64,000 nucleotides of DNA from Hypoxylon rubiginosum (taxonomy: Eukaryota > Ascomycota > Sordariomycetes > Xylariales > Hypoxylaceae), in assembly GCA_902806565.1 (NCBI GenBank), contig CADCXA010000021.1, positions 1,240,001 to 1,304,000 of the forward strand, written 5' to 3'. The notes beneath the pieces are model-generated. The model did not search any database and was not told the origin of the DNA. It saw only the letters and a program-made list of their open reading frames with translations. Shown here piece by piece: positions 58,200-64,000 of the stretch; position 1 is the first letter of the stretch, and every line of letters begins with the position of its first letter. The translations under genes were made by a program, and so were the position numbers.

Positions 58200-60711
58200 A
58201 GAATAGATGAAACGAGCGGACGCCGGCTAATATAAATGAAAAGAGAAGGAGGATTACATGTGTAGATTACTAGGGGAGTGAAGAAACGAGCAAGCGGTAC
58301 GATATCTTCGTAATTATATGAAAGACGGTAGTGGATGGATGGATACCACTAGGCTAGAGTGGTATCAGAAGGCCAAGATACGCTGCAGCTTTTCTTTCTG
58401 CCCTATGTGTATGCGCACCTGCTGTAACCAACCTTCTTCGAGCTGAGTCGAATGGTCGATTGATTACTGTAGGAGGCAAGTTACGGATATCACCTATCGG
58501 TAGGGGAAAAGGTACGCTTATACACGAGACGGCTGAGGACATGAGCTGCTAATCTGGGCCCTCTGTGGCTATTAAAACCTCGTCGCTAGGGGAACATGAC
58601 GAGATGGGATTTGGAATTCTCGCTAGATAAGGACTAAGGCGGGCAAGACGAGACCTGTCAGATATGGTGGCCAGTCGACCTGGCTGCTGACGGATTCGTC
58701 ATTTCCGTGCCAGTCCAGTGGCTGCGGACTGTGAGCGGGCTGCGGTTTTAGGTGAGGGAGAGGGAGAGAGAAGAAAGAGAGAGGCGCGTGTGGCTGTGGA
58801 AGGACTGGCATTTCGCCGACGATCATCTTCAGCTTAGCCAGCCCTAACGAACTTTTGCCAAGCCACTGAGAGGAAATAACTCGTATGGGCTAGTCAAAGA
58901 AAAGGCAAACGCCGTAAAATAAATACCTAATTAGATACGAGAAAAGGGTCTAAATAAGAATTAGCTAATAGCTAATAACACTAGCCTTCTCGTACGGCCC
59001 TACCCGAATTTCATTGAGGACCCTGGAATGGTGCTATTCGACAAGCGATGCTGACTGACAGTTGGAAGTTCTCGAAAGAGGGCAAGGTGAGAAAAATAGA
59101 AACAAACTGTTGCCGCTAACCCTTTTTCGGTTCGCGAGTCTCCAGGGGGTTGGGTGGGATGCGGGACGGGGACGGGAGCAGTAACAGGCGGACCGGAAAA
59201 GCCTAAGCCGTCCACCAAGGGATAGATTTACCCGCCGAGAGTTTCAATCCTGGCAATTGAAATCTCTCCATCTTTGCTCTCTCTATCTCTCTATCGAGTG
59301 GTTTTTTACACTTTAACGATAGGAGGTATTTTTGAACACGCACCTCCTGGCAATCGCACAGGAAACATGGCCAACAAATCTATTCCGAGTGCTTTCAATC
59401 CCTTATCTCGTCGGAAACTCTGTCAAATACGAAACTCGTCAATCACCTTCGGTACCAACGTATAGCGACGGTGACTTGCTTCCAAGGGCGAGCAAGATGC
59501 GATTCTACATCACAAGATCTCTTGCGAATATTCATACCTAAGTCACATGAATCTGCCCTTATTCACCATGGCTAAACTCCTATTTGAGTTACGGGTCGAT
59601 ACACCCTAAACGAGAAGACAAGGCACGCAAGATTCTCGGATCAACACTGAAAGCGCAACGATCTCGGTGCCCTCAAAGTAGGTAGGTAGAAAGTGTAAAT
59701 TACGAAGAGCAGTCTCTCGTTCTTATAATCTCTGTTGTATCTCATTCCTAAGGTATTGACGTATGCTATGTAGCTAGATTCTTATCTATCTACCTTCATC
59801 TCTAAACTACTATGTCATATCTAGTTCTAATCTCTATTTAGACACCATTCCTGCTGCATTATTTTAGCGGCCTAGCACAGGCTAGAAATGATACCAGTTT
59901 GGGCGACATTAAGAAGAGATGAGAAGTCTTCATCTTCATCTTCATCTCGTAAGCGGCCTGACTTCACACCACTGAACCCAGCACGAAAACATATACGAAG
60001 CTTACTGAGCTCCATCCGCTGATTCCTTTCGTATTGGGAACTTCTCGTGGATTGTTTCTTCCATCTGTCGAGTTTCCGGACCACTTCGACCTTGTTCGCT
60101 ACCCAGCATTGCCAACGCCACCACGTTGGACGGTGAGGGTTCTAGTAGGAGTGAGCTTTGACTTTGCGGTGTGGGCTTTAGAACCACCTTTGTCTTCTTC
60201 TTTTGGCCATCAATTAACTACCACAGATCTGAAGATTCGATGACAGCTTTCCCTATCTGCTCCAAAAGTGCGCTATATTCCTCTTAATTTGCTATAGACG
60301 CTCTTTGCTATCGTTGTCGATTAGTGGCATATTCTGATTGCGTCCTTTCCATGTGATACTCAAACTACTAGATATATCACATATTACTCTGGGTCTGGTA
60401 TCAAAGTAGGGTCGAAAATACTCCCTGGCTGAGCTTGATATGAAGCGATATATAAAGAAACCACCGAATCTGGCCGGCCAAGTCCCCACGGGGCATTACA
60501 TCGTACAAGAGGATCAGACCAGGTTCTACATCTTGCCATAGACAAAATCACTAGCATCAACATGGCTTACAACTTGGATTGCCTTCCTTTTGAGAGAAAA
60601 CAGCAAATCAGCTCTCAAATTAATCCCTACCAGATCCGGAATCGTTATCAACTGGCGTGGAGCTGTCAATGACGAGCATTCGTGCACAGGAATCGTCCTC
60701 CTCCACCTGTC
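58200..60711. other. Intergenic region
   Basis: About 2.5 kb with no supported gene. It includes an AG-rich tract near 58752-58782 and a short ATCTTC repeat near 59926-59946. Minus-strand frames around 59872-60187 lack ATG starts. Confidence 0.45.
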
Positions 60712-60933
60712 ATGGACCAAGACGCATTCACTTTCCACAACCGGGCTCTCGTGGACGATGCCAACGACTGTCGACCAGTGGAGTTCCAGTTGCCCTACCC
60801 ACAGCACGGTCCCGGGCTCAGCCTGTCACACATGCAACTGGAGCTGCTGGAGCCAAGAACCTTCATCGCTGGCAAGACGCACCCACCGCATGTGGATCGT
60901 TGGCTGGGGAAAAAGTGGTCTTTTCCCGTCTGA
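60712..60933 (+). CDS. Possible orphan coding exon
   Basis: An ATG frame of 73 codons starting MDQDAFTFHNRALVDDAND and ending WLGKKWSFPV. Not recognised. The case for coding is codon use: most third positions are G or C, unlike the surrounding AT-leaning DNA and similar to the known genes here. It could be a complete small gene or the last exon of a longer one; upstream the frame is closed by a TGA at 60670. An ATG frame at 60562 (MAYNLDCLPFERKQQ) might supply a first exon, but I found no acceptable splice pair. There is no signal peptide. Overlapping frames on both strands are longer than chance usually gives, a side effect of the composition. Confidence 0.35.
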   Translation: MDQDAFTFHNRALVDDANDCRPVEFQLPYPQHGPGLSLSHMQLELLEPRTFIAGKTHPPHVDRWLGKKWSFPV

Positions 60934-63919
60934 GTGCGGGCTGGGCGAGGTAAATTCGGAATGCTGACAACGTTGATTATAATGAACAGCCTCCTGTACG
61001 CTTCGACTGCCATCATCGATAACGAACTAAGGTAAAAGCGCATACCAAAGCAAAAGGACGCAAAGCTCCCAATGCCGTGACGCGTGATGCGACGAACTAG
61101 ATTTCCAAAAAAGAACCTGGGTATATCCGAGTTCCAGGACATGGATACTGCTTAGATTTATTTGGAGGATTTGGTGTGTGTAGTAGATTGGACCAGCGTT
61201 TGCTTTCCTATGCGTCGGTTTGTAGAATCAGGGAGCAATTGGGCTTAACAATTAATCCAGCAGGTTTAGCAGCGGATTTGTTTGCCAGCCTCATCAGGGA
61301 ATGACCTTGTTCAAGGCGGCTATGCACGTTTGTGCAACAGCTTCGCCGACCGAGCTGAGTCGGTGACCGAAAAGTCTCATCCCTTTTCAACACTCGCTCA
61401 GCCTTGCAAATCTAGGGAGACTATTCTTCCACCCTATCTATATCTCTCATTCTCACTCTCACCCGTATCTCGATTGCCATATTTACCTCCTACGTATTTG
61501 CGATATATATCTGGCTCTTCAAATCGATGCTGGCCTGCTTCTTCCATCAACCTGCTGGTTCTTTAGTAGTGTACGTTGCTGGCATGCACTGCGGAACGAC
61601 CCTTTCTTGTCATACAATAGGATAGTAGGACAGTCATACGGGCAGTGATACCTCCCACGAGGATGCAATGCGGCTTTCCGTGGTTTTGGAACGTGGACGA
61701 AACATCAGCTTTCCGGATTCCGATAACTTTCTTTCGTCCCCCCTTTTGCGTTCTATCTCCTTTCATTGGCCTTTCATTGGCCGGGTATAGCAGCCCCCAT
61801 TCGCCCTCCATTTAGGCTGTCTGTAACCGATACCGTCACAGCATGTCTTGCTCAACGTTAATGTCTGTCATGTTTGTTCCGAACCACAACTTCTCCACGC
61901 CCGGGTTTCTTGGCTCTCCCACACGAGCAAAGGTGCAGGATGAGGCAATCAATTTCAAACGACAGGACTTAATCCTTCTCGCACGTGGTGGAAGCTATGA
62001 CGAAAAACTTGAATGCTAGTCCCCTGGCTACGTGCATATATGCTTATGTTCAGCTGATGTTTGACGTTGAAGCTGAGCCAATAGCCAAATCCAGACAAGG
62101 ATTGGGGAGAGAAAGAATTAAGCTTTTCCCCACAGGGCTACCTAGAGGTACCTAGGTACATGTAATGTAAATAAGCCACCTGGGCATCCACCGCTGCACG
62201 TTAAATTAGGTGTTTGCTGGGGCCTTCGGGGCCAGTCCCGAGTACCTGGAACCCTCTTAGAAGGACCCTAGAAGAGACATTTGACGCGACAACGGGCAAT
62301 TCCGCCTTGATTCTTTTTTCCTCGGAACCACGCGTCTTTTTCATCCCATACCCTAATAATTTCATCGACCTACCCGTTCAAGAGACATTCTTCAACCACT
62401 TAGTTTTCGGCGACCTTCAACTGATAAGACTAAAGATAAGCAGCCATTTGTGGCTTTGATAAGGTCATGAATGCTTCGCGATTTTATAATGCCATTATTC
62501 ACTTTACAACAATACGACATTACAACAAGTACCGGCATCGTCGCAGTAGCTTGCAGTCTAAGCACCCAGCATGTCTTATCAAAATCTTGACGTGGAGCAA
62601 GAGTTTGACGGCTATCCCTGTTCCTACGGTAACACTGCCAAGGTATTATCGTACGCTATACCCTTATTCCTGATACTGACCGCTCAATTAGATATACGTT
62701 AGGTAATCCCAAGTGGTGTGTGCCCACTCTTACTGACTGTTGTTCATCAGCATCAGCATCTATGTAGGGCGATATCTGAGTCGAGTCTGAGGCCATGAAT
62801 CCGGCCAAGCAGCGCTGGAGTCCAAGTCTTCACTATCGGTTCACCACGTACGTCTCACGTGAAGCCTTTATAGTTATTGGTCGCCACGTGAGCAGACGTT
62901 TTGTTTGTTAGACAGGCCCTCTTTTTGTCCACGATAGTAGTTTGCTCGAGAGAAATTTCTACTGCCAAGGGTGCTAAAGGATGATATCCTCGTCATATTT
63001 ATCTCCCCGTCAAATTTGAAGACAACTCCAGTCTGCAACTTCTACCTTGCTGGCTCTTTTGACGAATATACGGTCGTCTGCCTGGTCCATACGGGTCATC
63101 GATCTAGTGTCGTGGCCCGTCGTTAACTTGTCGTTCCCATTACGTTCGATGAGTTACATCATACTTCAGACCGAAAATGCCCAAATCCGCATCTATATGT
63201 AGATTTGGGTGTCCAAACTGGGTCTGGGTTGAGTCTATAGAACGCATGGCCCTTACATATCGTCAAGGGGGGAAAGTGTGCAATCGACTATAAGTGGATT
63301 CTACAAAAGCTCTTCGATGAATGGACCCGCGCAGATAACCCAAACCCCAGCCGTTGTCCAATCTTGATTGCAACCTCAGCCAGCCCACAAGGGTCGCAGA
63401 TCTCATCCCGCGCTGAATCTGCTTATCTACACCATCCGCCCAATAGCATTTTGGCGTATGCCACACCTTGGTTCATGAGCTCATGCATGCCAAGGTCCCT
63501 CCTCACCTCTCCTCTCATACCTCTGCTCATACCATACCTCTACTCATCTCTGTGTCACTGTGGCATATTCTAGCTCCTGCGGAGGCACATCTATAAACGC
63601 CCTCCCATCCCTTCTTACACTACTACATAACTCTAGGCGAAGTAGGGCGTGCCGTTCTAAATCGGCGCCTCCCGACCTGCATTGACCATCGCAATCCGGC
63701 CTCTCTGGTAGCGGAGTTGACCTGAGGTTTGGAGTCGACCTCAAAATCTATCTATTTGCCTTAGGCATTAAACGCCGAGGGTATTTATCTCTCCCACAAA
63801 CTCTAAATTGTTAGATCATCCCATTTCCTTCACCGGACATAATCAAACTTGGTCGTTAACCTCTCAATAGATCCCTTCTTCTTTATCGTCATCCCAACCA
63901 TTGTTCCATAATAGCAAAG
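60934..63919. other. Intergenic region before the right-edge gene
   Basis: About 3 kb. Palindromic CCTAGAGGTACCTAGG near 62143-62157; no supported exon. The final 300 bases, with CT-rich text (TCCCTTCTTCTTTATC near 63870), look like the promoter and leader of the gene that starts at 63920. Confidence 0.45.
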
Positions 63920-64000
63920 ATGTCGAGCCCTACCTCCAGTAATGAAATCGACTCTGCACAGAGAGAGAAGGCGATCGATGTCAACTATGACCTCGATTAC
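63920..64000 (+). CDS. 5' end of a gene running off the window
   Basis: ATG at 63920 in a favourable context (CAAAGATGTCG) opens 27 codons beginning MSSPTSSNEIDSAQREKAID and remaining open to the edge. The N-terminus is hydrophilic, acidic and Ser-rich, as in the cytosolic start of many fungal transporters, but this is too little to name a product. The upstream CT-rich leader supports a true start. Confidence 0.55.
   Translation, partial: MSSPTSSNEIDSAQREKAIDVNYDLDY

Noticed and set aside
1..64000. CRISPR array, operon or prokaryotic features
   Set aside because: Spliced fungal genes throughout; the short tandem repeats lack regular unique spacers.

Overview
The window is nuclear DNA of a filamentous ascomycete (Pezizomycotina). 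The evidence is short spliceosomal introns (about 55-150 bases) with GTANGT donors, CTAAC-like branch points and YAG acceptors, plus lineage-typical genes: a HET-domain protein, a Zn2Cys6 regulator, a CAP10/GT90 enzyme, kexin, and an EDEM-type mannosidase with a PA domain. A dispersed single-copy 5S rRNA gene also fits. Sordariomycetes is my best guess, possibly Xylariales, but this is inference from general resemblance only.

Layout, left to right. 0-14 kb is gene-dense: a HET-domain gene (-), a multi-pass membrane GT90 glycosyltransferase (+), an orphan gene with an internal duplication (+), sorting nexin SNX4 (+), and convergent to it the KEX2-type processing protease (-). Kexin shares a 2.2 kb divergent upstream region with a very long PhoD-like phosphatase gene (+, 16.0-21.4 kb). 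From 21.4 to 27.1 kb the DNA is sparse, holding a 5S rRNA gene and a doubtful poly-Gln small gene. A Zn2Cys6 transcription factor lies at 27.1-29.5 kb. Then comes a 13.5 kb stretch without a convincing gene, full of short repeats and homopolymers. Next is a putative AT-hook/SANT-like regulator (43.0-45.0 kb), followed by another 6.8 kb without a convincing gene. An EDEM-family GH47 gene (51.8-55.2 kb), a tRNA-Ala(AGC), a small secreted cysteine-containing protein (57.7-58.0 kb), an orphan ORF near 60.8 kb, and the first codons of a gene running off the right edge complete the window.

How the genes relate: there is no biosynthetic cluster and no obvious mobile element. Several genes share the secretory and endosomal system. 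Kexin matures proproteins in the late Golgi, SNX4 recycles cargo from endosomes, GT90 should act on secretory glycans, and EDEM removes mannose from misfolded ER glycoproteins. They are spread over 50 kb, so I read this as coincidence. The two transcription factors and the long spaces around the second suggest regulatory loci with large upstream regions.

Most gene models given here were assembled by joining exons by eye; every multi-exon total is a multiple of three. Three starts differ from the simplest open frame: GT90 and EDEM need an extra 5' exon, and the small secreted protein is visible only after splicing. The most unusual observations are that secreted protein, a 50-codon acidic open frame immediately after the SNX4 stop, a first EDEM intron whose retention would swap the signal peptide, and the gene-poor region rich in ACCTAGGT-like palindromes.
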